From the NCBI GenBank assembly GCA_036383895.1, contig DASVNK010000054.1, positions 21,957 through 85,956 of the forward strand: a stretch of 64,000 nucleotides of DNA, read 5' to 3'. The DNA comes from DASVNK01 sp036383895. Lineage in GTDB: Bacteria > Verrucomicrobiota > Verrucomicrobiia > Limisphaerales > SXQI01. The notes below the pieces were generated by a model that made no database searches, had not been told where the DNA came from, and was given only the letters and a program-made list of their open reading frames with translations. This document shows positions 48,640 to 56,706 of the stretch, piece after piece. A program made the translations under genes and the position numbers. Within the stretch, counting starts at the first letter, position 1; every line of letters starts with the position of its first letter.

Positions 48640-49478
48640 ACGAGCGCGCCGAAAATCTGGAAGCGGGTTCGGAGCTTCTCATCGGCGCGCGCGTGGTTCG
48701 ACATCGGCCGGGTGAATCCGCGCATACTGCTGAAGATTGGCTCGCGCGCGAGGAACCCCTGGAGATTCGCGTGCGTGGGCGAAGCGTCGCAGTCACGATG
48801 CGCACGCCGGGAAACGATCCGGAGTTGGCGTGCGGATTTTTAGTGACCGAAGGAATTCTCAAGACGCGCGGAGATGTTGTGGAAGTTGCGCATTGTGCGT
48901 CCGGCGAAGCAGCGAAGTTCGGCAACGTCATCAATGTTTTTGTTTCTCCGAAAGTGGAAGTGAATTTCGATGAGCTTACGCGCCATGTATTCGCGAGTTC
49001 GAGCTGCGGATTGTGCGGGAAAGCGTCGATCGATTCCGTGCATCAACATTTCCCGCCCATTCGCCTGGTGCCGAAATTGCGTGCAGAAATCCTGCGCAGT
49101 TTGCCCGAGAAACTGATTCCAGCGCAAACCGCGTTTTCAAAGACGGGCGGAGTTCATGCCGCCGCGCTGTTCAACCTGCACGGCGAGCTTCAAGTCCTCC
49201 GCGAAGATGTCGGACGTCACAACGCGATGGATAAAGTCGTGGGCTGGGCCCTGTTGAACGGCAGGTTGCCCCTCAGTGATAGCGTCATCCTCGTCAGCGG
49301 CCGCGCCTCATTCGAGATCCTTCAGAAAGCGCTCGCGGCGGGCATTCCACTGGTCGCGGCGGTTTCTGCGCCCTCAAGTCTCGCCGTCGAATTCGCCCGC
49401 GAGAGCGGCCAGGCGCTGATTGGCTTTTTGCGCGGTGGGTCTTTCAACATTTACGCAGGAGAACAAAGCATCATATAG
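48636..49478 (+). CDS. fdhD: formate dehydrogenase accessory sulfurtransferase FdhD
   Basis: The 280-residue protein has the family segments E-E-P-L-E-I-R-V, T-P-G-N-D-P-E-L-A-C-G-F, the catalytic C-G-L-C-G-K-A-S (CxxC) and D-V-G-R-H-N-A-M-D-K. FdhD passes sulfur from IscS to the molybdenum cofactor to activate formate dehydrogenase. The start is a GTG overlapping the stop of the molybdoenzyme gene; upstream in-frame codons lie inside that gene. Placement supports the neighbour being a real FDH-type enzyme. Confidence 0.92.
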   Translation: MNERAENLEAGSELLIGARVVRHRPGESAHTAEDWLAREEPLEIRVRGRSVAVTMRTPGNDPELACGFLVTEGILKTRGDVVEVAHCASGEAAKFGNVINVFVSPKVEVNFDELTRHVFASSSCGLCGKASIDSVHQHFPPIRLVPKLRAEILRSLPEKLIPAQTAFSKTGGVHAAALFNLHGELQVLREDVGRHNAMDKVVGWALLNGRLPLSDSVILVSGRASFEILQKALAAGIPLVAAVSAPSSLAVEFARESGQALIGFLRGGSFNIYAGEQSII

Positions 49479-49569
49479 GGGTGAGATTAAGTTGAGGGGC
49501 AATCCCGCCGGTCTTTAGCCTGACCGTCCCCGCGTGCGCGCGTTTAACGGATTCCTGAGCTTGAACGTC

Positions 49570-49942
49570 CTAAAACGTCTGCCTCATTAAAATGTTGAGG
49601 TGGTAATCGTCGAACTTTGCGCTACAAACGCGGCAAGTCCACCGCTGGGTTACTTTCGGATCATCAAAATTTGAAGCACACCCTGCGAACACATCACCAG
49701 CGAACGGAAAATGCTTCTGCCTATACTCCCAGTAGTTGGCAGGGTGCCGCCAAGGTCCGAACATGATATCTACCTCGGCCTGTTTCAGGCGTTCATCGTG
49801 AACGAAACACAGCCGTGAAGATGGAACTTGTTCCTGCGGGTAAGTCGTCTTCAACAAATCCGCGTGCCGGGCCGGGGCTAACGCATCCACCGCTAATGAT
49901 GAGGAGAATTACGCTCATCGAGAATAGCCACATGCGGATCAT
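49570..49942 (-). pseudogene. frameshifted predicted lipoprotein
   Basis: On the minus strand, an ATG at 49942 starts a classical lipoprotein leader (M-I-R-M-W-L-F-S-M-S-V-I-L-L-I-I-S-G-G-C) whose frame stops after about 50 residues. The overlapping frame beginning at 49890 continues as a credible protein to 49570, with F-V-H-D-E-R-L, W-R-H-P-A-N-Y-W-E-Y and a C-R-V-C-S-A-K-F-D-D-Y-H end. A single indel around 49850-49890 would join them into a lipoprotein of about 120 residues. So this is probably one decayed gene; a sequencing error would look the same. Confidence 0.55.
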
Positions 49943-49957
49943 GTGGGAATGGTAAGA

Positions 49958-50083
49958 TCAAGGCGTCCACACCACAATTTTAGCATCACTCAACGAGCCG
50001 GCGCTTTCGAGAGCGCGTTTGACGAATTCTTGGCATTTGCCGTCGGCGAAGTTGGAATTTACGGCGGTAAGGATGCGCCTCCG
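49958..50083 (-). pseudogene. isolated gene tail
   Basis: A minus-strand frame with no start reads R-I-L-T-A-V-N-S-N-F-A-D-G-K-C-Q-E-F-V-K-R-A-L, then A-G-S-L-S-D-A-K-I-V-V-W-T-P and a TGA. The composition is protein-like and ends properly, but a stop lies directly upstream and the preceding gene is in another frame. It looks like the C-terminal remnant of a deleted gene. Confidence 0.4.
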
Positions 50084-50316
50084 TCACCAGCTCCGCCCAA
50101 CCGGTTATCCTCCCCATAGGTAGAGATCATAATCCCGCCGTCCGAGCGAGCCTCAATTTTGAACTCGTTACCCCAACCATCCAGTATGCGGTTGGTCGGC
50201 TTCAGGGGGCTGAAAATTAAAAGCTCGGTCGTTGATTGCACATTCCGGCCTACCTTCGATCGGAACTCTACTGCTTCGCGGACGATAGTTAGGAATAATT
50301 CTACAAAAAGCGCCAT
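50059..50316 (-). CDS. hypothetical protein with GspG-like C-terminus, probably a fragment
   Basis: An 85-residue product whose end, D-G-W-G-N-E-F-K-I-E...I-S-T-Y-G-E-D-N-R-L-G-G-A-G-D, matches the tail motif of type II secretion major pseudopilins (DPWGNPY...GADG..GG-GED). The N-terminal part has one hydrophobic stretch but no prepilin cleavage motif. It may be a degraded pseudopilin-like gene. It overlaps the open frame of the opposite-strand gene ending at 51118. Confidence 0.45.
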   Translation of the reverse strand: MALFVELFLTIVREAVEFRSKVGRNVQSTTELLIFSPLKPTNRILDGWGNEFKIEARSDGGIMISTYGEDNRLGGAGDGGASLPP

Positions 50317-50437
50317 CCAAAAAGTTGCAGATAACGTTACTGGCTGCTTTACCGCCTCAATTGAACCAACGCTCGCGCTGGGACCATTCTCTACTCAATC
50401 GGCGCTCCCAGCCACCCGCAGCGCGGCTACAACCGCC

Positions 50438-51118
50438 GTGGAATCAGTTCACCCAAGTGCCGATCCTTCGACATCCGATCCGTTTCTCCAAATCAGGATC
50501 AATTCCCTGAAAGAGAAGCAACGCGCTGACTCCTTCTTCAACTCCCTCACACCCGAGCAAGCCATTAAATTCATCGACTGGATTCGAAACCACGAAGACG
50601 ACGTGAACGAGATTTGGCGCCGCGTCAAAGCGCCCGCCCCCGAGGGACTTGGACTCGACGTCAGCCACTTCACAATCCGCCGGCTTCGTGACGCCTGGCG
50701 CGCGGAAAACCTTCTCACCATGGCGCATTCCACGCGCGACGTCGTCATCGACTTCCAGGAGCAGACCGACCCGGCCCATGCCGCCCGCATCCAAACAACG
50801 ATGAATCAAATGCTCAGCGAAACCGCCTTTGAACTCATGCGAACGCAACCCGCTTCACCCCTGCTCAAAGAGTTGCTCGCCAATATCCAAAAACTCACCG
50901 ACCTCGACCTCAAACGCCAAAAGCTCCAGCTCGAACGCGAAAAACTCCTCGCCGCGCACACCCAGCGCTACACCAGCCCGCAGAACGGCACACCATCCCC
51001 ATCGATCCAACACCACCGCGTCGACCTCAACATCGTCCCTCCAAACACCTCCGGAACCCGCGAACCCGTCGTCATCCAAAGCGAACTCGAACCTCAACTA
51101 AACGCACCCGCCCTATGA
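50438..51118 (+). CDS. hypothetical protein, Mu gp27-like / verrucomicrobial expanded family
   Basis: The reading frame is open from 50159, but its first 90 residues overlap a minus-strand gene and look non-coding; a GTG at 50438 gives 226 residues. The body has S-L-K-E-K-Q-R-A-D-S-F-F-N-S-L-T-P-E-Q, a W-I-R-N-H-E-D-D-V segment, A-P-A-P-E-G-L-G-L-D-V-S-H-F-T-I-R-R-L and a long C-terminal Lys/Leu/Gln coiled coil, ending Pro/Ser-rich. This resembles Mu-type gp27/DUF3486 proteins and lineage-type hypotheticals of Verrucomicrobiota. The function is unknown; possibly DNA-binding. Confidence 0.6.
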   Translation: MESVHPSADPSTSDPFLQIRINSLKEKQRADSFFNSLTPEQAIKFIDWIRNHEDDVNEIWRRVKAPAPEGLGLDVSHFTIRRLRDAWRAENLLTMAHSTRDVVIDFQEQTDPAHAARIQTTMNQMLSETAFELMRTQPASPLLKELLANIQKLTDLDLKRQKLQLEREKLLAAHTQRYTSPQNGTPSPSIQHHRVDLNIVPPNTSGTREPVVIQSELEPQLNAPAL

Positions 51119-51140
51119 CGCCACTTCGCGGCCGCACAAC

Positions 51141-51172
51141 AGAAGAGTTGCCCCTCACTTTAAATCGCACCC
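51141..51172 (+). repeat. dispersed 32-base repeat, copy 2
   Basis: Identical to the copy at 28891-28922 except for one base (A instead of G). It lies between the gene ending at 51118 and the dehydratase start at 51229, so both copies are close upstream of a plus-strand gene. The bases around the copies are unrelated, so the unit is short. Confidence 0.85.
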
Positions 51173-51228
51173 ATCATTTAGTCGCGCATTGCGTCTGTGC
51201 TGCGAATACATTAAGCCTCTAGTTGTCG

Positions 51229-53199
51229 ATGAGCGCCCCAGATTCGCCCAGCATTTATCAGATAAAAACCAAAGGGCCCGGCCCTACGGGCGCGCTGCCG
51301 CTAACCGCGGAGATGCTCACCGAAGCGCCAAGCGGCGACATTTTCGGCTGGACGCAAAATGCGGGGATGGGCTGGGACCCGCGGGAGCTCGGCCGAAAAC
51401 AGTTTTTGATCCTGAGCACGCAAGGAGGGATGCGCGCCCCAAACGGTCAACCGATCGCGCTTGGGTATCACACCGGCCATTGGGAAATCGGTTTGCTCGT
51501 CCAGGCTGCCGCTCAAGAACTTCGCGCGCTGAAAGCAATTCCGTTCGCGGCATATTGTTCCGATCCCTGCGACGGCCGCACGCAAGGCACGGTCGGAATG
51601 TTCGACAGCCTGCCCTATCGCAATGACGCCGCGCTCATTTTTCGCCGCCTCGCGCGCTCCCTTCCAACCCGCTCCGGCGTGATCGGCGTCGCCACCTGCG
51701 ACAAAGGCCTTCCCGCGATGATGATGGCTCTCGCGGCTCTGCACGATTTGCCCTGTGTGCTCGTGCCCGGCGGCGTGACGCTGCCGCCGACCGATGGCGA
51801 AGACACCGCGAAAGTGCAGACCCTCGGGGCGCGCTTCGCCCACGGCCAAATTTCATTGCAGGAAGCGGCGGAAGCCGGTTGCCGCGCCTGCGCCTCGCCG
51901 GGTGGCGGCTGCCAGTTCCTTGGCACGGCGGCTACATCACAAGTCGTGGGCGAAGCGTTGGGCATGTCGCTCCCGCACTCCGCCCTCGCGCCTTCCGGAC
52001 AACCAGTCTGGACTGATCTGGCGGTGCAATCCGCGCGCGCCGTCGTGGAACTCGAAGGCCGCAAAATCCGGATGCGCGACATTCTCACCGAAGGCAGCTT
52101 CAGCAATGCCATGGCCGTTCACGCCGCGTTCGGCGGTTCCACAAATCTCTTGCTGCACATCCCAGCCATCGCCCACGCCGCGAAAATCCGCCGGCCCACC
52201 GTGGAGGATTGGATCGGCATCAACCGCCGCGTTCCCCGCATCGTCGATGTCCTCCCGAACGGTCCCGTCCACCACCCAACCATTCGCGCGTTTCTCGCCG
52301 GCGGTGTTCCCGAAGTCATGTTGCACCTGCGCGAACTTGGCGTCCTCGATCTGGATGCGCTCACCGTTACCGGTAAATCCGTCGCCGAAAATCTCGCCAC
52401 CTGGGAAAAATCCGAGCGCCGCCTGCGCTTCAAAGAAATTTTACTCCGCGAAGATGGCGTTCCAGCGGATGACGTCATCATGTCTCCCGCCCAGGCGCGC
52501 TCCCGCGGCCTAACTAGCACCGTGACGTTTCCGCGCGGCAACATCGCCCCCGAAGGCAGCGTCATCAAAAGTACCGCGATCGATCCCAGCGTCGTTGATG
52601 CAGACGGGATCTACCGCAAAGAAGGTCCGGCGCGCGTTTTCGTCAGCGAACGCGAAGCCATTGCCGCGATCAAAAGTGGTGCGATTCACGCCGGCGACAT
52701 TTTGGTGCTGATCGGTTGCGGCCCAACTGGCACTGGCATGGAGGAAACATATCAACTCACTTCCGCGCTCAAGCATCTGCCGTTCGGCAAACATGTCGCG
52801 CTCGTTACGGATGCACGGTTCTCCGGCGTCTCAACCGGCGCGTGCATCGGCCACGCCGGACCCGAAGCGCTCGCCGGCGGTCCCATCGGCAAATTGCGAG
52901 ACGGAGATTTGATTCAGATCGAAGTGAATCGTAACACCCTTGAAGGATCGCTGAATTTCATCGGTGAGAATGGCGTGAAGTTCACGCCGGAGCGCGGCAC
53001 TACGATTCTGGCGCAACGTTCGCCACATCCGCTCTTGAGCGCAAATGCCGCTTTACCCGACGATACCCGCCTTTGGGCGGCGCTCCAGCAACTTGGCGGC
53101 GGCACTTGGGGCGGTTGTGTTTACGATGTGGACGCAATTGTCTCCGCGCTGGGCAGTGCCGCGCCGCCGACTGGACGTGCAAATGGCACTTCAGTGTAA
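51229..53199 (+). CDS. YjhG/YagF-type sugar-acid dehydratase (D-xylonate dehydratase family)
   Basis: The 656-residue enzyme belongs to the IlvD/Edd superfamily: S-D-P-C-D-G-R-T-Q-G, V-A-T-C-D-K-G-L-P-A-M-M-M-A and C-A-S-P-G-G-G-C-Q-F-L-G-T-A supply the Fe-S cysteines, and G-G-S-T-N and D-A-R-F-S-G-V-S-T-G-A lie near the active site. The N-terminal P-S-G-D-I-F-G-W-T-Q-N-A-G-M-G-W-D-P run is specific to the YjhG/YagF subgroup, which dehydrates D-xylonate to 2-keto-3-deoxy acid. An upstream in-frame TTG (51223) is less likely than the ATG. It probably feeds pentose-acid catabolism. Confidence 0.9.
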   Translation: MSAPDSPSIYQIKTKGPGPTGALPLTAEMLTEAPSGDIFGWTQNAGMGWDPRELGRKQFLILSTQGGMRAPNGQPIALGYHTGHWEIGLLVQAAAQELRALKAIPFAAYCSDPCDGRTQGTVGMFDSLPYRNDAALIFRRLARSLPTRSGVIGVATCDKGLPAMMMALAALHDLPCVLVPGGVTLPPTDGEDTAKVQTLGARFAHGQISLQEAAEAGCRACASPGGGCQFLGTAATSQVVGEALGMSLPHSALAPSGQPVWTDLAVQSARAVVELEGRKIRMRDILTEGSFSNAMAVHAAFGGSTNLLLHIPAIAHAAKIRRPTVEDWIGINRRVPRIVDVLPNGPVHHPTIRAFLAGGVPEVMLHLRELGVLDLDALTVTGKSVAENLATWEKSERRLRFKEILLREDGVPADDVIMSPAQARSRGLTSTVTFPRGNIAPEGSVIKSTAIDPSVVDADGIYRKEGPARVFVSEREAIAAIKSGAIHAGDILVLIGCGPTGTGMEETYQLTSALKHLPFGKHVALVTDARFSGVSTGACIGHAGPEALAGGPIGKLRDGDLIQIEVNRNTLEGSLNFIGENGVKFTPERGTTILAQRSPHPLLSANAALPDDTRLWAALQQLGGGTWGGCVYDVDAIVSALGSAAPPTGRANGTSV

Positions 53200-53260
53200 C
53201 GTGCCGATGGCAATATTCCTGCTAACTTCAGAATCGCTTTGGTTGGAAAAAAGTCTCTGG

Positions 53261-53342
53261 ACAAGCGCCTGTTGCGCTTGTAAAAAACGACTCAATCCAA
53301 ACGACTGACGCAGCAAAGCGCTTGCGCTCTAATCACGTCAGT
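53261..53342. other. two neighbouring inverted-repeat structures
   Basis: ACAAGCGC-CTGTT-GCGCTTGT (53261-53281) is a perfect eight-base-pair hairpin. Next to it, ACTGACG (53304-53310) and CGTCAGT (53336-53342) enclose a small AGCG/CGCT hairpin. They fill the gap between the dehydratase and the convergent epimerase gene. A-runs flank the first hairpin on the plus strand (T-runs on the minus), so it may be a weak transcription end for either gene. Confidence 0.5.
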
Positions 53343-53416
53343 TGTCCAAACAATTTCCTTCCGAAGTGAAGGAGGGCGGGTTTTGGCATGTAATTCCGTG
53401 TGTTGCCAGAATCCGC

Positions 53417-54316
53417 CTATTTTCTGTACAGCACGCCCCGAAAAGCGCCCGCCAGGTGCGGATGATCAAACTCGAACCCAAGATCCCGCAAACGCTCCGG
53501 CAAAACACGCTGGCTCCCCAGCAAAAGCGCATCCGCCATTTCGCCAAACGCCAGCCGCAACGCAAATTCAGGAACAGGAAAAAACGCCGGACGCTTCAAC
53601 GCGCTCGCAAGTTGACGCGTGAATTCAGCATTTGTAACGGGATTCGGCGCCACCACGTTGTACGCGCCGCTCGCCTGTTCGTTGTGAAGGCAGAATTCAA
53701 TCGCACGCAGCGCATCCGTCAGTGTGATCCAGCTCATCCACTGCTTTCCTGAACCAAGCCGCCCACCCAACCCTTTCCGAAAAACCGGCAACATCTTCGC
53801 CAGCGCGCCGCCCTCTTTGCTCAGAATCATCCCGAACCGCAAATGAACGACGCGGACTCCCGCGAGGACGAGAGGCTTCGCGGCATGTTCCCACGCCTCG
53901 CAAGTGTCTCCCAAAAATCCATGCCCACCCGGACTCCGCTCCGTCAGAATTTCATTGAACCGATTTCCATAATATCCAACCGCGGAAGCGCTGATGAACA
54001 CACGCGGTTTCCGCGGCACCAATTTGCTGGCAAGCCGCTGCGTCGCCTCCACGCGGCTCTCACGAATTCGTTTCTTCTGTTCCAGCGTCCACCGGCCCGC
54101 TGCGATGTTCTCTCCCGCCAGATGGACAACCGCGTCGATCTTCCCAAACTCATCAAGCGCCTTCAAATCGAGTTCGCCCGTTTGAACGTTCCAAGCGACA
54201 GATGCCGCATCCGAACCTTTGCGCGAAAGCATACGCACTCGGTGTCCCTGGCTGGTCAACCGCGCCATCAGCGCTCCACCCACCAATCCGCTCGCGCCTG
54301 AAACCAAAACTCTCAT
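53417..54316 (-). CDS. TIGR01777-family NAD-dependent epimerase/dehydratase (YfcH-like)
   Basis: The 299-residue extended SDR has V-S-G-A-S-G-L-V-G, the family-specific H-L-A-G-E-N-I-A-A-G-R-W segment, S-A-S-A-V-G-Y-Y-G and the C-terminal R-x-L-P-E-R-L-R-D-L-G-F-E-F. E. coli YfcH is the prototype; no reaction is known with certainty. Its ATG overlaps the phosphatase stop (ATGA). Confidence 0.9.
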   Translation of the reverse strand: MRVLVSGASGLVGGALMARLTSQGHRVRMLSRKGSDAASVAWNVQTGELDLKALDEFGKIDAVVHLAGENIAAGRWTLEQKKRIRESRVEATQRLASKLVPRKPRVFISASAVGYYGNRFNEILTERSPGGHGFLGDTCEAWEHAAKPLVLAGVRVVHLRFGMILSKEGGALAKMLPVFRKGLGGRLGSGKQWMSWITLTDALRAIEFCLHNEQASGAYNVVAPNPVTNAEFTRQLASALKRPAFFPVPEFALRLAFGEMADALLLGSQRVLPERLRDLGFEFDHPHLAGAFRGVLYRK

Positions 54317-54993
54317 TGCACCTCGGGCGTGTGTTGCTCCACCGGAAACTTGCCGCGCGGCCGTATCTCAGCCGGATAATGCGAGATGTCGCCCCACGTT
54401 TCGAGCGACCAACCGTCATCTGCGTTGCGAACGAAAACGTTGTAAGCAGCGTTCCACAATGCAAAGCGGCGCGGTGCCTCGAATGAAACACCGGTCACGT
54501 GCCGAAACATTGCCTGGACCAGTCCGCCGTGCGTTACGGCAACTACCGTCTGCCCCCGGTGCCGTTCGGCAATCTCGTTGAAGCAGGCAAAACCAATTTC
54601 GAAACGGCCCATCACGCTCTCGCCTTCCGGCACAACGTAGTGAGGATCACGCGAAAAATACCGGCGCGATTCTTCCGGATATCGCGCGGCGACTTCCTCG
54701 CGGTTCAATCCTTGGAAAACGCCCAGCGCGCGTTCCCGCAGGCGCTCATCGATTTCCACCGGCAATTTCACCGCGCGCGCGATCAGTTCTGCAGTCTGTT
54801 TTGCGCGACCCAAATCACTGCTGAAAATCGCCGCGATCGGCTCGCGCGCGATCCGAATACCGATCGACTCCGCTTGTAACATTCCGGCCGGCGTGAGCGG
54901 ACTGTCCAGGTGGCCTTGGAATCGTGAGCCGTCGTTCCATTCAGTCTGCCCGTGTCGAACGACAATGACACGAGTAGGTGCAGTCGAACTCAC
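54313..54993 (-). CDS. histidine phosphatase family protein
   Basis: A 226-residue protein of the phosphoglycerate mutase-like superfamily: catalytic R-H-G-Q-T-E-W-N at the N-terminus, second Arg/Glu in E-R-A-L-G-V-F-Q-G, and the second His in V-T-H-G-G. GpmB/CobC-type phosphatases and alpha-ribazole phosphatases share this; the substrate cannot be told. It lies between a DsbA-like gene and the epimerase on the minus strand with minimal gaps. Confidence 0.9.
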   Translation of the reverse strand: MSSTAPTRVIVVRHGQTEWNDGSRFQGHLDSPLTPAGMLQAESIGIRIAREPIAAIFSSDLGRAKQTAELIARAVKLPVEIDERLRERALGVFQGLNREEVAARYPEESRRYFSRDPHYVVPEGESVMGRFEIGFACFNEIAERHRGQTVVAVTHGGLVQAMFRHVTGVSFEAPRRFALWNAAYNVFVRNADDGWSLETWGDISHYPAEIRPRGKFPVEQHTPEVQ

Positions 54994-54996
54994 AAT

Positions 54997-55656
54997 TTAG
55001 TTGGTCGGCGCGCTCCCCACGTGCACTGCCCACGCCTTGTAAGCAGCTTCATCGCCGAGTTGCGCGTCAATCACCGCGGCGATCGGCGCGGCCGCCCAGA
55101 CGCCTGAGAGAATGGCGCGATCGCCAATCTCGTTTTGAATTACGAAGGTTGGCCGTTGCGTGACCTGGAAGGAATAAAATTCCGCAGTCGTCGCACGACA
55201 ACGTTGCTCGATTTCCGCTGATTGCGCCTTTTGTTTCAGCTCCACCGGATCAAGGTTCACCGCTTTCGCCGCAATTTCGACCGCTGCTTCGCACGCGTGT
55301 ACTTTCTTCCCGTGACGCAACGCAGCCTCCGCAATTGCCAATCGCACCCGATCATCCACCACGCCCAGATCCTTTGCGGCTTCGGCGACAAAATTGCACG
55401 CGGCATATTGCTTCACACCCTGCTCATACCACCCCGAATTCAGCATGAACGGCGAACGCACAATCGTGCCGCTGCGTCGATAGAACCACTCACATTGTTC
55501 GCGCGAGACCGGCAAACCTGTTTCATCCATCAGAGCTATTTTCCAATCAAACTGCACCGACCCGCCCGCGTACCGTTTCTTCAATTCAGCCCACGCCGGT
55601 TCCGCCCAATAGCACCATGACGAAATTACCTCCAGGTAGTATGTGACCTTAACCAT
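54997..55656 (-). CDS. DsbA-family thioredoxin-fold protein
   Basis: The 219-residue protein has the thioredoxin-fold start V-T-Y-Y-L-E-V-I-S-S-W-C-Y-W-A-E-P, where the usual CxxC is C-Y-W-A, so only one active-site Cys remains, and the cis-Pro region T-Q-R-P-T-F-V-I. This matches the FrnE/2-hydroxychromene-isomerase branch of DsbA proteins, which may act as isomerases rather than oxidases. No leader; cytoplasmic. The ATG at 55656 is preferred to one nine codons upstream. Confidence 0.83.
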   Translation of the reverse strand: MVKVTYYLEVISSWCYWAEPAWAELKKRYAGGSVQFDWKIALMDETGLPVSREQCEWFYRRSGTIVRSPFMLNSGWYEQGVKQYAACNFVAEAAKDLGVVDDRVRLAIAEAALRHGKKVHACEAAVEIAAKAVNLDPVELKQKAQSAEIEQRCRATTAEFYSFQVTQRPTFVIQNEIGDRAILSGVWAAAPIAAVIDAQLGDEAAYKAWAVHVGSAPTN

Positions 55657-55757
55657 GCGGCTGCCGTCATATCGAGTGACCACGCAATGTCAATGCGGAT
55701 ACACAGAACTGGCTGGATGTCTGGCGCTGGCCTCTCGAACCCAGTAAACTCTCGGAA

Positions 55758-56630
55758 ATGAATTGGCGGAGCTTTTTCATCGCGATGCTCGTTACGAACC
55801 CGCTTCTGAGTGCGCTCGCTGATTCCTTGATCGCCACGATCCCCATCAAGCTCCAACATAACCGTATTTTGCTGAGCGGGAAACTGAATGCGACTGGACC
55901 TCACACCTTCCTCCTCGATTCGGCCTGTACCATTCCGACGATTCATCCCTCGCTCATCGATGAACTGAAACTCGAACCTTCCGGCCGCGTGCGCATCAAC
56001 GGAATCGCCGGCGTCGAACGCGCGCCAACATACCGAAATCTCACCCTTCAATTTGGCGAGGCCAGTTACAAACCGCGCCGCGTCGCTTCCTTGCCATCCG
56101 AACGCGAACATTCACGTAGACGCGATGGCGTGATCGGTTCCGGATTCTTCGAAACGTTCGTCGTGGAACTGCGGCCGCGCGAGAAGGTGATCAAATTGCA
56201 TAAGCCGGGGTCGTTCGAATATTCCGGTAAAGGCGAGATCATCCCTTTGCGTTTCCGCGAAGAAATTCCGGTCGTCGATGCGGCGATGACCTTGAAGGAC
56301 GGTTCTGTTCTGAAAGGCGAATTCGAAGTGGACACGGGCTGCGATAGCGGAATTTGCCTTGGCGACCACTTCGTGAAAGAGCATTCCCTCGTCTCAAAGC
56401 TCAGCGGAAAGGAAAGCGAGAAGTTCGGTATCGGCGGAAGCGTCGACACCGTCGATGTGCGCATTCCCACCTTCTCAATCGGCGCCAGGGAATTTAAGAA
56501 CGCGCAGTCCGACCTCTTCCTGGATGGCTCCCCCGTGGACAAGCCACTCGCCGGCCATATCGGAATGGGAACCTTGGGCAAGGGCGTGGTGATTTTGGAT
56601 TATTCGCGGAAGCGGATGATCGTTGAATAG
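55758..56630 (+). CDS. secreted retropepsin-like aspartyl protease family protein
   Basis: The 290-residue protein has a signal peptide (cut around S-A-L-A, about 21) and two retropepsin-type half domains. The second carries a standard D-T-G (192-194, in F-E-V-D-T-G-C-D-S-G), while the first has D-S-A (54-56, in F-L-L-D-S-A-C-T). Members of this exported family normally have DTG or DSG in both halves. It could be active with DSA or be a structural relative. Confidence 0.8.
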   Translation: MNWRSFFIAMLVTNPLLSALADSLIATIPIKLQHNRILLSGKLNATGPHTFLLDSACTIPTIHPSLIDELKLEPSGRVRINGIAGVERAPTYRNLTLQFGEASYKPRRVASLPSEREHSRRRDGVIGSGFFETFVVELRPREKVIKLHKPGSFEYSGKGEIIPLRFREEIPVVDAAMTLKDGSVLKGEFEVDTGCDSGICLGDHFVKEHSLVSKLSGKESEKFGIGGSVDTVDVRIPTFSIGAREFKNAQSDLFLDGSPVDKPLAGHIGMGTLGKGVVILDYSRKRMIVE

Positions 56631-56706
56631 CATAGGAATCACACACCTTTCCCGCTTGCGGGTAATATAAGCCTGCGTAATCTGGAGCAAACCCATCCAG
56701 CCAGCT

